Shown here piece by piece: positions 12,381-22,866 of a DNA stretch of 64,000 bases (positions within the stretch are counted from its first letter, which is position 1; every line of letters starts with the position of its first letter). The stretch is from Spisula solida (Eukaryota > Mollusca > Bivalvia > Venerida > Mactridae). The stretch spans positions 8,251,001-8,315,000 of the forward strand of contig OX365953.1 of the NCBI GenBank assembly GCA_947247005.1, given 5' to 3'. The notes under the pieces were generated by a model that had not been told where the DNA came from, did not search any database, and saw only the letters and a program-made list of their open reading frames with translations. The translations under genes were made by a program, and so were the position numbers.

Positions 12381-12398
12381 TGGTGTCAGAAGTGGGAT
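12381..12398 (+). other. Primer binding site, tRNA-Leu(CAA)
   Basis: TGGTGTCAGAAGTGGGAT lies two bases after the 5' LTR. It is the exact complement of the 3' end of animal tRNA-Leu(CAA) as I recall it (ATCCCACTTCTGACA plus CCA). It primes minus-strand DNA synthesis. Confidence 0.85.
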
Positions 12399-12760
12399 AT
12401 TTTTTTTGATAAATAGTCTGCGTTATTTATTCTTAAAATTTCAAGGAGAGCATACATTGACAAAATCACATAAGTATAGATGTAAAATTCACATATAGTT
12501 TCACATTCCATTGTACCACGAAACTTCAGTTCCAGACGTGTTTAGCCTAACCAGACAGATGCTGACCATTCAACCGAACAAATAAAAGTGTTGGTTGGAT
12601 TCCTTTATAGCCTTATTTCGAGCGACTTGCTGCCTGCGTTCCGGACTGATCAACCTGAAAGCAGAAAGGAAGAGACCTTATACATTGTACATTATTTTAG
12701 AATTATATATTTTTATTTAGTACATAACCAGTTAAGTGAAATAGTACATTTCGCTTAGAG

Positions 12761-13873
12761 ATGGAGAACCAAATTGAGGTGGACGCCCAGGTCCATCATC
12801 CCAATGAGCCAAATAACTTCGATCATATTCCCCGAAGTGCTGACCAATCCAGACCTGGTTCCTCCTTAGAAAGTATCCCTGACAATGAGATGAGAATGCT
12901 CCGCATAGCTGAGCAAATGAAAGAGGCCGTAACCACAATGGGTGAGGCCATTGAGCAAAGACTAGTAAACTTAGAGACCAAGCAAGCCCAGTCTGAGAAC
13001 CGAAACACCAATTCCGTATATCCGTCCAGTTATGTTGAGAATGATGCGCCCAGACCTACCCAAAACCAGAGTGTAAAGATAAAACCCCCAACCTTTAATG
13101 GCAAAGACGACCTGGATGAGTTCCTTGTGTCCTTTCAAATTTGTTGTGACTTAAACAACTGGAGTTACCGATCCAAAGGATTGTACCTTGCCAGTTGCCT
13201 TATTGGAGAAGCCCGCTACACACTGATTGAACTTGAATCTGTAGAACGTTGTAATTACACTCTACTAGTAGAGAAGTTGAGCAAACGTTATGGGCCTGAA
13301 AATAAGACAGAGATATATAGAACCAAACTAAAGAACCGAATACGAAATAAAGGGGAGACAATTTCCCAGTTGTCTCAAGACATTTGGAAGTTAACACGAA
13401 ATGCCTATTCTAGCGCTTCCAAAGAGGTCATTGAAGCCATAGCCCTAGACTATTTCATTGATGCCATTACTGACTCCGATATAAGACTAAGACTAAAAGA
13501 GCTATCACCGAAAACCCTATTAGAGGCAGAACAAGCCGCCATCAAATTTGAGGCCTTTCGTTACGCCGATAAGGAAAGACACAAAATAGTTGCCGCGGTT
13601 TCAGGTGAAACCCCTGTCCAAACAGTCAATGACAAACGTATAGACACAATTTGTAAAACCTTAGAAACCTTATCTAAGGATATGGAAGACATAAAGAAGG
13701 GAGCTAATTCCGGGCCCCGTAGACCATATAACCCGAATAACTCCTATAATAGACAAAATCAAGGAAATTATAGACGTAATAACCAGAGAGATTACGGACA
13801 CAATGCTGTGGGAAACGGCAACCAATCGACTTGGGGGCCCACCGGCCGATTGAACCAAACGGGCCAACAGTAG
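12761..13873 (+). CDS. gag: Gypsy gag polyprotein
   Basis: Encodes 370 residues from ATG at 12761. Residues about 106-270 form a retrotransposon gag (capsid-like) domain, with KPPTFNGKDDLDEFLVSF at its start and the helical core SKGLYLASCLIGEARYTLI. The C-terminal tail is rich in Arg, Asn, Gly and Gln (residues about 313-370) and has no CCHC zinc knuckle; the basic tail may bind RNA instead. The frame is intact. It overlaps the pol frame, and a slippery site at 13810 lies 57 bases before the gag stop codon. Confidence 0.9.
   Translation: MENQIEVDAQVHHPNEPNNFDHIPRSADQSRPGSSLESIPDNEMRMLRIAEQMKEAVTTMGEAIEQRLVNLETKQAQSENRNTNSVYPSSYVENDAPRPTQNQSVKIKPPTFNGKDDLDEFLVSFQICCDLNNWSYRSKGLYLASCLIGEARYTLIELESVERCNYTLLVEKLSKRYGPENKTEIYRTKLKNRIRNKGETISQLSQDIWKLTRNAYSSASKEVIEAIALDYFIDAITDSDIRLRLKELSPKTLLEAEQAAIKFEAFRYADKERHKIVAAVSGETPVQTVNDKRIDTICKTLETLSKDMEDIKKGANSGPRRPYNPNNSYNRQNQGNYRRNNQRDYGHNAVGNGNQSTWGPTGRLNQTGQQ
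13810..13865 (+). promoter_or_regulatory. Probable -1 ribosomal frameshift signal (gag to pol)
   Basis: GGGAAAC (13810-13816) is a canonical slippery heptamer, in the gag frame as G GGA AAC. Slipping back one base enters the pol frame, which is open from 13783. After a 6-base spacer, CAATCG (13823-13828) can pair with CGATTG (13847-13852), and GGCCC in the loop (13836-13840) with GGGCC (13861-13865): an H-type pseudoknot arrangement. Structure inferred by eye. Confidence 0.75.
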
Positions 13874-16800
13874 AAAAACCATCAGTAGACGAACCTTTAG
13901 TTACAAACATTGACCAAGGCTGTTTTATAAATTGTAGATTCCAAGACTTGAAACTTACTACCCTCTTAGACACAGGTTCCAATATCAGTATACTTAAGAA
14001 ATCTAAGTATGAATTGTTACCTATAGACTCCCGATCCAAGCTTATCCCCGTAAATACACGCATGGTTACTGTGACTGGTGAAACCTCACCGCTTTATGGT
14101 AAAGCTGAAATTACAATAGATATTGGAGGTAACATTTTCCAACATGAAATCCTTGTTGCCGACATCAAAAATGAAGCCATCCTTGGGCGAGACTTTCTGT
14201 TCAAAAACGGATGTAATCTTCTCCTAAGCCAAAGAAAACTTGTTATAAAGGGGCAGAAGATAGACTGTTTTATGCATGAGAACTCACCAAAGCCAATGTG
14301 TTCCAGGGTAGCCACTGCTGAATACATAGAAATACCTCCACAAACTGAAATTATTGTCAATGTTAAACCAATTGACGCCTTTGACCGATACCAGACCTTC
14401 ATCGTAGAAGGGAAACCTGATTTTATAGACCGTACTGGTGTACTTGTAGGAAAAGTACTAGTAGATCCCAAAGACGGTTGTGTACCAATTAGACTTGCCA
14501 ATATCTTCGATGTGAAATTGACAATCAATAAAAGCACGGTTATTGGTAATATGATACCTACCGACATACTGCCTACTGACGATGTTGAACCAGTTAGTTC
14601 TGTAGAAACAAGTGACCAAAGTGATGTTATTCCCCCACATTTAACTGACGTCTTTGATAGATGTAGTTCTGAAATGACAAATGAACAAAAGAATAAGTTC
14701 AAGAACTTATTGATAAAGAACCAAGACGTATTTTCAAAGACGCCCACAGACATTGGGTTTACTAACCAAGCAGAGTACACTATTGATACTGGCGACAGTC
14801 CTCCAGTTCGAACCCCACCTTATCGTTTACCAATAGAGAAACGTAAAGTTGCAGAAGAAGAAATAGACAAATTGTTAAAACAGGGTATAATAGAACCTTG
14901 TAGTTCCCCATGGTTATCTCCCCTGATCCTTGTTCCAAAGCCGGACGGAAGTACTCGTGTGGTAATTGACTACCGGAAGATAAATACTAAAATCAAGTAT
15001 GACAGCCATCCCTTACCACGAATAGATACCTGCCTAGAAGCCCTAGCCAATAACACATACTTCAGTTCATTAGACATGAAACAAGCCTTTCACCAGATAG
15101 GTATTGCAGAAAAAGACAAACAAAAGACTGCCTTTTCATTCGGTACAAATACCTACATGTATACACGGATGCCCTTTGGTCTTAGTACTTGCCCAGCAGT
15201 GTTTGAGAGACTCATGGAGAAGGTTTTAGCTGGTTTAGCTTATAACATCTGTCTTATATACTTAGATGACTTACTTTGTTACAGCAAAACCTTTGATGAC
15301 CATCTGAACCATTTAGATGAGATGTTCCAACGCATCCGCAGTGCCAATTTGAAGCTTAGCCCTCGTAAATGTAATTTCTTTCAGAAAAATGTGTCATTCC
15401 TTGGTCACCGACTAAGTGAAGAAGGTATCGAACCATGCCCTGAAAAAGTAAAAGCTGTTGCAGAATGGCCTGTCCCGAAAAATACCAAACAAGTTCGTTC
15501 CATAGTTGGTTTAGCTTCATTTTACCTTAAAATGATCCCAAAATTTGCCGAGGTTGCCAAACACTTACACAGACTTACCGAGAAAGGTAAACAATTCCAT
15601 TGGGATGACGAGTGTCAAAATGCATTCCAAGAGCTTAAAGACCTTTTAACCAATGCCCCAGTTCTAGCTTACCCCATGCAAGGACAACCTTATACAGTAG
15701 AGTGTGATGCCAGCAAGTGTTCCATTGGATCAGTAATAAATCAAGTTCAAAACGGGAAACAGAAAGTTATTGCATATTACTCTAGATGTCTTACCCGTAC
15801 CGAGAGAAACTATTGTACCACCAGACGAGAATTACTTGCTGTTGTTTGTTCAATAAGACACTTCCATCATTTCCTTTATGGTGCCCATTTTGACGTGATT
15901 ACCGACCATGGCAGCCTCAAATGGCTGATGAATTTCAATAAAAACTGTGAAGGTCAATTAGCCAGATGGTTAGAAATCCTAGGTCAATATTACTTTACTG
16001 TACACTACCGACCCGGAAAAGTTTCACTTAATAGCGATGCTTTGAGCCGTAGACCATGTACGACTGACCAGTGCAAATACTGTGCCCGAGCCGAAGAAAT
16101 CTATTTAGATAGCTGTGACAATGTCTCAACTATTACCCCAGATACAGTTAGTTACCAAACTGATGAAACTCCTAGTCCAGAATTAGAATGCAATGCAAGT
16201 ACGTCTGAACCGTTACCAGGTTGTAGTACAGACCAGGCTACTATAGAATCTTTAGAAAACCTCTCCGAGTTACAAGATAATGATCCAAAATTGTCTGTAG
16301 TAAAGCAATGGGTGAGAGATAAGCACAAACCCTCATGGCAAGACATAGCTTGCTTTGACCAAGAAATTAAATATTACTGGCAGACTTATGACCGGTTAAT
16401 ATTAGTTGAAAATCAACTCTGTATTACAGAAACCCAGAAAGTACTGAAACCCAATTCCACTCTTAGAATAGTACCTGACAAGCTGAAAAAGTTGGTGTTT
16501 ACCCAATTACACAGCAGTGTTACTGCAGGTCATTTAGGTATCAGAAAATCTACCCATAAGATAGTCCAACGTTTCCACTGGTTCAAATTACGACAAGACC
16601 TAGAATATTGGTGTAAGACCTGTGACCAATGTGCAAGGCGAAAACCGCCACCAAGAACTGCTAAAGCCCCCATGAGAACTTATACCGTAGGAGCACCAAT
16701 GGAAAGAATAGCCATTGACATACAAGGCCCTTATCCAAAGTCACAGCGTGGGAATAAATATATCCTTGTAGTAGGAGACTATTTCACAAAATGGATAGAT

Positions 16801-17568
16801 GCCATGCCCCCCAAAAATACCAAATCACAGTATGTAGCCAAAAAGCTTGTAAACAAGTTTATCTCAATATTTGGTGTACCCTTAGAATTGCACAGCGATC
16901 AAGGTACTACGTTGGAATCTGAAGTATTCCAAGAAACATGTAAGATTCTTGGCATACATAAAACTCGTACTACTGCAGCCAGACCGTGTTCCGATGGTAT
17001 GATAGAGAGAGCTAATCGAACCATAGAAAGTATGTTATCAGCATATGTCAGTGAAAATCAATTAGATTGGTGTTCCCATTTACCTTTACTCATGTTAGCG
17101 TATCGCACCAGTGTCCATGAGAGTACCGGAGTAACCCCTTGTGCAATGATGTTCGGTAGACAGCCAAATCTTCCTATAGACCTCCTCATGGGTAGACCTG
17201 TAGAATCACAAAGAGAAACAATAGACTATGTCTATGAATTAGAGAACAAATTATCCGAGATTCATGATATTGCCCGTACTAACTTGAATATATCAAGTTT
17301 TCAGATGAAGAGACTTTATGACAGAGTCACATACTATCATCCCTATGAAGAAGGTGATGTAGTATGGTACCACGACCCTAAACGAGTCAAAAGTAAAAGC
17401 CCCAAACTTCAGAGACCTTGGGTTGGACCCATGGTCGTTGTTAAGAAAATTAACGACTGCCTGTTTAAAATCCAGCGAGAGCCCAAATCCCCTGTGAAAG
17501 TAGTTCACCATGATAGGTTAAAGCCGTACAGTGGAGATGACAAACCAACCTGGTTTGAACAAAATTAG
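13810..17568 (+). CDS. pol: Gypsy pol polyprotein (protease, RT, RNase H, integrase)
   Basis: Read by -1 frameshift from gag; there is no ATG start in the overlap. Residue numbers count from the codon at 13831. Protease: LLDTGSNIS, Asp47. RT: PFGLSTCPAVFERLM and the catalytic YLDD at 477-480. RNase H: VECDASKCSIGSV and TDHGSLKWLM. Integrase: zinc finger H901/H909/C928/C931 and catalytic Asp963, Asp1023, Glu1059 (spacing D-59-D-35-E). The C-terminus ends HHDRLKPYSG; no clear chromodomain. The frame is uninterrupted and all motifs are present, so the enzyme could be active. Confidence 0.95.
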   Translation, partial: GKRQPIDLGAHRPIEPNGPTVEKPSVDEPLVTNIDQGCFINCRFQDLKLTTLLDTGSNISILKKSKYELLPIDSRSKLIPVNTRMVTVTGETSPLYGKAEITIDIGGNIFQHEILVADIKNEAILGRDFLFKNGCNLLLSQRKLVIKGQKIDCFMHENSPKPMCSRVATAEYIEIPPQTEIIVNVKPIDAFDRYQTFIVEGKPDFIDRTGVLVGKVLVDPKDGCVPIRLANIFDVKLTINKSTVIGNMIPTDILPTDDVEPVSSVETSDQSDVIPPHLTDVFDRCSSEMTNEQKNKFKNLLIKNQDVFSKTPTDIGFTNQAEYTIDTGDSPPVRTPPYRLPIEKRKVAEEEIDKLLKQGIIEPCSSPWLSPLILVPKPDGSTRVVIDYRKINTKIKYDSHPLPRIDTCLEALANNTYFSSLDMKQAFHQIGIAEKDKQKTAFSFGTNTYMYTRMPFGLSTCPAVFERLMEKVLAGLAYNICLIYLDDLLCYSKTFDDHLNHLDEMFQRIRSANLKLSPRKCNFFQKNVSFLGHRLSEEGIEPCPEKVKAVAEWPVPKNTKQVRSIVGLASFYLKMIPKFAEVAKHLHRLTEKGKQFHWDDECQNAFQELKDLLTNAPVLAYPMQGQPYTVECDASKCSIGSVINQVQNGKQKVIAYYSRCLTRTERNYCTTRRELLAVVCSIRHFHHFLYGAHFDVITDHGSLKWLMNFNKNCEGQLARWLEILGQYYFTVHYRPGKVSLNSDALSRRPCTTDQCKYCARAEEIYLDSCDNVSTITPDTVSYQTDETPSPELECNASTSEPLPGCSTDQATIESLENLSELQDNDPKLSVVKQWVRDKHKPSWQDIACFDQEIKYYWQTYDRLILVENQLCITETQKVLKPNSTLRIVPDKLKKLVFTQLHSSVTAGHLGIRKSTHKIVQRFHWFKLRQDLEYWCKTCDQCARRKPPPRTAKAPMRTYTVGAPMERIAIDIQGPYPKSQRGNKYILVVGDYFTKWIDAMPPKNTKSQYVAKKLVNKFISIFGVPLELHSDQGTTLESEVFQETCKILGIHKTRTTAARPCSDGMIERANRTIESMLSAYVSENQLDWCSHLPLLMLAYRTSVHESTGVTPCAMMFGRQPNLPIDLLMGRPVESQRETIDYVYELENKLSEIHDIARTNLNISSFQMKRLYDRVTYYHPYEEGDVVWYHDPKRVKSKSPKLQRPWVGPMVVVKKINDCLFKIQREPKSPVKVVHHDRLKPYSGDDKPTWFEQN

Positions 17569-17621
17569 AGGTTGACCAATACCATTAACATTATATAAGT
17601 ACCTGACACTTATATTTCAGC

Positions 17622-18976
17622 TTGTACCTTCAGCAATCCACACTGATGTTATCCGTATCTTCCTCCCTACTATGCCATGTTTTGATATCTGGAAATAAAA
17701 ATTCCAAGTTATATTTTTACAGTCGTCATACCACATCGAGGAGAATACCAATTGTTTTCTTTATGTTTAGAAAAATACTAGCAGAAGCCATAACCTTTGA
17801 CTATAAGTTGACCTGTCTATATTTTCAGAACTGGTCCAGATACATCTGTAAGAAATGTAAAGAACCACCAAAGTCTTTCAGGAACAGCAGTGACTGTCGA
17901 CGCCATGTGGTGCATTTTCATTTCGGATTTACATATAAATGCAACTTTTGTGGGAAAACGTTAAACAGGAAGCCAGAGAATAGAGAACATACCTGCAATA
18001 AAGACTCTGAATTCCTCTTCTTCCACAGAGAGAGTGGCCTTTCGGGTATAGAAGCTATTCGGAAACAACAGGCCTTGATGCCAGAGATCAGAGATTCCAT
18101 TGATGAGGAGATTAACCTGGTGCCTAGGAGACCCTTATCTCCAATTAGGGAAAATGTGCTACATCAGCCAGTAGTCAAGGAGAGACGTTATACGTCCCAT
18201 AAACAGAGACCGTACCCTAAGAGAACCTTAAAATTTCAGCAAGAACCTACCATACCAGAGCCTATTCCTACCATACCAGAGCCTATCATTCAAGAACCTA
18301 CCATACCAGAGCCTATTCCTACCATACCAGAACCTATCATTCAAGAATCTACCATACCAGAGTCTATTATTACAGAACCAATCATATCAGCTTCAGAACC
18401 TCTGCCAGAACTAGATTAGGAGGATATACTAACACAAGTCAAACCTCCAGGAAGCTTTGGTGATACGTTGGATATTACTCTTGACGACATAAATGCATCA
18501 ATCTCGCCAGCAACTCCACTGGTAAACTTCATCATTCCTAACGTCCATAGTGAAAGGGAAGATACCAGTACTGAAGCCCCTGAAAATACTATGCTGCCAC
18601 AAGAGATCGTCGATATTCTTGCCCCGAAAGTCACCCAGCTACATCAGTGGCAGAGCGAGAAGATCTCACTGTGTGTAGGGGGAAAGATGTTTGACACCAC
18701 TCGATCCACTTTGATGAAGGAACCCACATCCTTGATCTCTATTCCATGTGATTATACCACATTTATAAAGAACCTAAAGTCATCATTGACAGGGACCCCT
18801 CGCATTTTAAATTTATATTGAACTATCTACGTTATGACTGTAACATGCCAAAGGGATGCCTCCCTAACGACGTACAGGTCTTATATGAGTTGTTGGAGGA
18901 GGCCAAGTTCTTCATCCTCCCAAAGTTGGTGAACATACTGGAAGAAAAGATTAGATCATTACCAGTGAGGAAGTGA
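17622..18976 (+). pseudogene. Extra Gypsy ORF behind pol: zinc fingers, P/E/I repeat and KCTD-like T1/BTB domain (interrupted)
   Basis: Occupies the place of env. From ATG 17622 (or after the candidate splice acceptor ATTTTCAG at 17821-17828): two zinc-finger-like motifs, C76-x2-C79 with H95/H100 and C107-x2-C110 with H123/C125; then a tandem PTIPEPIPTIPEPIIQE repeat (18246-18390); an in-frame TAG at 18417; then the same frame continues into a T1/BTB domain (ISLCVGGKMFDTTRSTL near 18664), which needs a -1 shift between 18752 and about 18790 to reach its second half (IDRDPSHFKFILNYLR) and stop at 18976. T1/BTB domains make homo-oligomers and recruit cullin-3 or other partners. No signal peptide or envelope features. 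Function in the element is unknown. Confidence 0.75.
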
Positions 18977-20259
18977 GAGACATTCTTGGTGCTTTCTGTT
19001 TCATGAAATTGTTATAACCATAGAAAATTTTATTTGATGTAATTTTTGCCATATATTTTATTTCACATTATTATTGTTAACGGAGAACGGAAGATAGAGG
19101 AGGCGAGTAAAACGGATAATTTATCAACTGGGTTGTTAATTGCTTGTGTCCATAGATACCCAATAACGAACCTAATTAGACCTGAGAAATTCACAAATTG
19201 TATAGGAATGCCAGTTTCCTAGGTACAAATTAAATTGTTCCGTCTGTAAGACGTAGAAACATTATGAGAGGACTAAATTGAGTCCCATGTAGTATTGTGA
19301 GTTAACTACTCACCTTTGGGTATACTTAGGGGGGGGGTACCCAAGTATCATTGACCATCAATCAGTATATGTTAGTCAGAAATACATGTAGCCTATGTGC
19401 TAGAATGCGTTTACTCCTGACCTCCTAGGATGGTGCAGTCTTGGAAATTATTCTGCGATTGATTAGGTTGCAGGAAAGCATACAGTATTGATGATCATTG
19501 ATCCCTCTTAGGCCTTTATGACGTTATGTGTACACGATGTGCTAGATAATGAATCATGTACAAACCTATGACGGTGCAGTCTTGGAAATTATTCTGCGAT
19601 TGATTAGGTTGCGGCCGACATCAAGTATACTTCCGACTGGAGAGATGGTTGGGGTCCACTACTTCAAAGTACCCAACCATTGCTGAACCACACGCGCACA
19701 CATTACATGATAATGCTCTTCAAGTCCTAAAATACCGGTACAAATAATTGATTAATTATACATGTATGAATGAAATCCTATAGGCATTGTGTGAATGTTG
19801 AATTATTATTATAGTATGAGCGTGAACCTGTATAATATGAATGAGATGCATGAGAGTTAAATCCATATTGTAGATCTACCATGATCTGATGTTTCACTTT
19901 GAAATGTTGTTCCAGTTATCCTGTTATTTATTAATTAGAGTTATTACGACACCTTATACCAGGTGCACTGTAATGTACACGTTACGTTAACATTATAATG
20001 TACTAAGAAGTTCCAGAAATAGACAAACTATGGAGACCTTCACACTGAAAACCATACGTGTACTACATTGGTTTTACTGTATTATTTACAAGGGAAGTTA
20101 TCCATGACTTCCTGCTACATGATTGAATTCGTATTACTTCCCTTGGACATGTGCTCCAATTAACTAATTCGAAGCCGACCACGAGATCAAAATGAGTGTT
20201 CCAGTACTTTAATTTCACTTGAAACTTACCTCCAGCCAATTCAGGGACTGAATCCATCT
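18977..20259 (+). other. Gypsy 3' non-coding region with 40-bp direct repeat
   Basis: No ORF. A 40-bp direct repeat, GGTGCAGTCTTGGAAATTAT..., occurs at 19432-19471 and 19573-19612, 141 bp apart. A run of nine G lies at 19330. May hold transport or packaging signals, but nothing specific is recognisable. Confidence 0.5.
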
Positions 20260-20272
20260 GGTAGGGGTGCAA
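20260..20272 (+). other. Polypurine tract of Gypsy element (weak)
   Basis: GGTAGGGGTGCAA directly precedes the 3' LTR and is the only purine-rich stretch in the right place for plus-strand priming. It contains two T and one C, so it is not a classic tract. Confidence 0.45.
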
Positions 20273-22866
20273 TGTAACGACTTAGCCACCACTCATTTTG
20301 TTTGACGTGTACGAAGATCGTCAAAATAAACCCGCATACCGACTCAGTTCCGAGCCGATATTGACGAGATAAACGATTCCAGAAACAACCTACCACAAGC
20401 AATGAATGCCGAATGCATTCCTATAAACCACCATTACAGCGTATCATGGTGATATCCCGTCGTTATTGTATAAATAGAGGATCTTACATGAGTGTCTTTC
20501 TATATTGAATTTATTAAACGAGTTGGATAAAATGATAAAATGCGAGGCTCTGCCGAGTATTTTATCACTTTTATTCAACGAGTTTAATAAATTTAATATG
20601 GAATGACACGAATGTAAGATTCTTTTTATCACATAAACTAAATACACAGTAAAAGTTTGTCGAGAATGCACACACTTCCCCTTTAGCAAAAAAACTCCAT
20701 AGGAGTAAAGCGGTTCATTGAAAGAGCTAAGGAAATAGTGCAACAATGTATACACCAATATGTTAATTTTTCTGCCTTTGAAAATAATATTTTTAGGGTA
20801 TCTAAAATCCTGCAGATATAAAACTAAGCTTACCAAAATAAATAATTAAATCTAGGACCACAGCAACACAACGTATTCTGTTCTGTTCCGTGTTCCGTTC
20901 CCGGTTTTAGTAACAACCAAGGACAGGGGAAGTAACTAGGTTTTCCGCGTGAATTTATTCGCGATTCGTCTGAATAGCCGAAAATAACTGATTGTACACG
21001 ATGCAAGTACTTGGTAAGCAAGGAAAATCGCCTTTAATACTCAAAATTAACGGATTTATACAATGAAATCAACATCCAGAGCCGTGTGTTTGTGTAGATG
21101 ACAGATATTTGGTATGTACATTTCGTCCCGATCTTATTCGTACCCACGTTTAACGGACCTACCGTCATGTTTACTTACAGTTATAACTCTTAAGTTCTTG
21201 TACATCTGTTATTGTGTGATTATAACATGCCATAGAGTGCTCACAATCGGATATAAAATTTATTCTATTCTAAAAATGTATTCTTTTACTTTTTTGACAA
21301 CGTGTATGAATACATGAATAAAGTGACTCGCCCTTGTATATCCCTCATTTGCATGTTTATTACACGTGTGTATTATGACTTTTATGTAATGGGTTTATTA
21401 AACTCCCAGAGCCTATTTTATGTGATAAATCACCATTTAAATCGGTCAATAATTCACGCTCCATGTTGATACCGCCATTCGAGTCGATCAGCGACTTTCA
21501 GCCGGTTTCCAGCCGAGTTTTCGGATCCCTCGGATTTTATCGTTATATCTATAGACGTCCGAGACGGCGCGGTTTGAATATCAGCCCGATTCCGAGTGAA
21601 GTAAATAGATGACGTCATTAACTTAGTGACGTAAAGGGGCCGGAGCCTAGTACTATATAAATCGCGCTGGCACTGTGCTCTTGTTGTCAGTATCTGTCTA
21701 GATAGCGACCATTTCGCCGTTACCAGGCCACATAATTTGTTGAGTCCAGCCGATTTCCAGGCAAATCTACCATAGAGTATATTATATTCAGGCATAAATC
21801 AGCCCATTATCTGGCAGAAATACAGCCACTAGATATATAGTATACCTCAGTAGATCTAATTCAGCCCATTCTCAGCCATGCAAGCTTTAATGCCTGTGTC
21901 ACCAGATACGAGAAAGGTATAGTGTAAATAATAAACCTAATTATTATTTGTTGTATGTACTTTATTTCAGCCCATTCCTATAGACACATCTATGCCCATG
22001 TAGATCTAGCCATATTAACAATAGCCTTACCACTTGATAGGTCTAGAATCTATGTCCATGCAGATCTAGGCTTTACAGCCAGTTGACATATTCTTGATAA
22101 GCCAAGATTATCAGCCCATGTAAATCCAGCCACATTCCTATATATAAATTCTTAACACCTGTAGTCTTAGCCATCTGAACCAGTAACCACAACTCTTGAC
22201 AGACCCAGAATCTATATCCATATAGATCTATATTATAACCATAACAACTAATTCCATAATTCTTGATAAACCTAGAACCTATATCCATGTAGTTCTAGAC
22301 ATAGTTAGCTATTTCATAAAAGCCTAGTTAGACAAATCTATGTCCATGTAGATTGAAACCTTATTGTCCCAGTGCAGACCCATCTAATCATTTTCCTGCT
22401 GTTGTTCCTTAGAAGACCCTGACCTGAATAATTCTTCATATTTAATATCCATCCGGATATTGTTCCAGTTCCAGTATACCTATATGATCACAATTATCAT
22501 ATACACATATAATTATCGTCAATTATAATTATATAGCATATTAGGTCATTGTTCACATATGTACCTATATATCCATACTAAGACGTAGATTGATGTCCCC
22601 TGATGTCCCCTTATAGACGAGGCTGAAGACCCCTTTCAGACGAGGCTGAAATACCCTTGTAGACGAGGAATAATCAACGCGATCAGTCTATTTTATTGTT
22701 TATTTATGTGTAACTCGTATTGTATGTGAATAAAATTGTGTTTAATCTTACTTTCAGATTCTGTCATTTATGTTTGTTCTCCTTGTACACATTTTGCGTG
22801 TGTTCTAAAAAGAACCCACGTGTCTAATATTGAGGCGTGCTCGGGAGCAGACCCCGTGCCGTTTCA
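20273..22866 (+). repeat. 3' LTR of Gypsy element, split by an insertion
   Basis: Matches 10741-12378 almost base for base on both sides of a 949-bp insertion (20476-21424). AATAAA at 22729-22734 followed by T/G-rich sequence is the likely polyadenylation signal. The LTR ends at 22866, directly before the second GTAT. Confidence 0.93.
20476..21424. mobile_element. 949-bp element inserted in the 3' LTR, with foldback end
   Basis: Absent from the 5' LTR, and flanked by ATAAAT on each side (20470-20475, 21425-21430). Its left 150 bp form a long imperfect hairpin: AGGATCTTACAT...GTGTC pairs with GACAC...ATGTAAGATTCT, around a core GCGAGGCTCTGCCGAG. It has no transposase ORF. The 6-bp duplication is direct evidence of transposition after the Gypsy insertion; the family is unknown to me. 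Similar hairpins lie at 33858-34012 and 35015-35176. Confidence 0.8.

Larger units (their letters stand above)
10741..22866 (+). mobile_element. Full-length Ty3/Gypsy LTR retrotransposon with extra ORF
   Basis: A 12,126-bp element flanked by GTAT (10737-10740, 22867-22870). In order: 5' LTR, tRNA-Leu primer site, gag, pol in the -1 frame (protease, RT, RNase H, integrase), a zinc-finger plus T1/BTB ORF with one in-frame stop and one frameshift, about 1.3 kb non-coding, polypurine tract, 3' LTR. The LTRs begin TG and end CA and differ by eye at about 15-20 of 1,638 positions (roughly 1%), so insertion is recent. gag and pol are uninterrupted. The 3' LTR was later hit by a 949-bp insertion. Confidence 0.95.

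Noticed and set aside
14094..14780. 228-codon minus-strand ORF
   Set aside because: Antisense shadow of the Gypsy pol frame.
18752..18790. Programmed frameshift in the extra Gypsy ORF
   Set aside because: No X-XXY-YYZ heptamer in the needed frame; a simple mutation is more likely.
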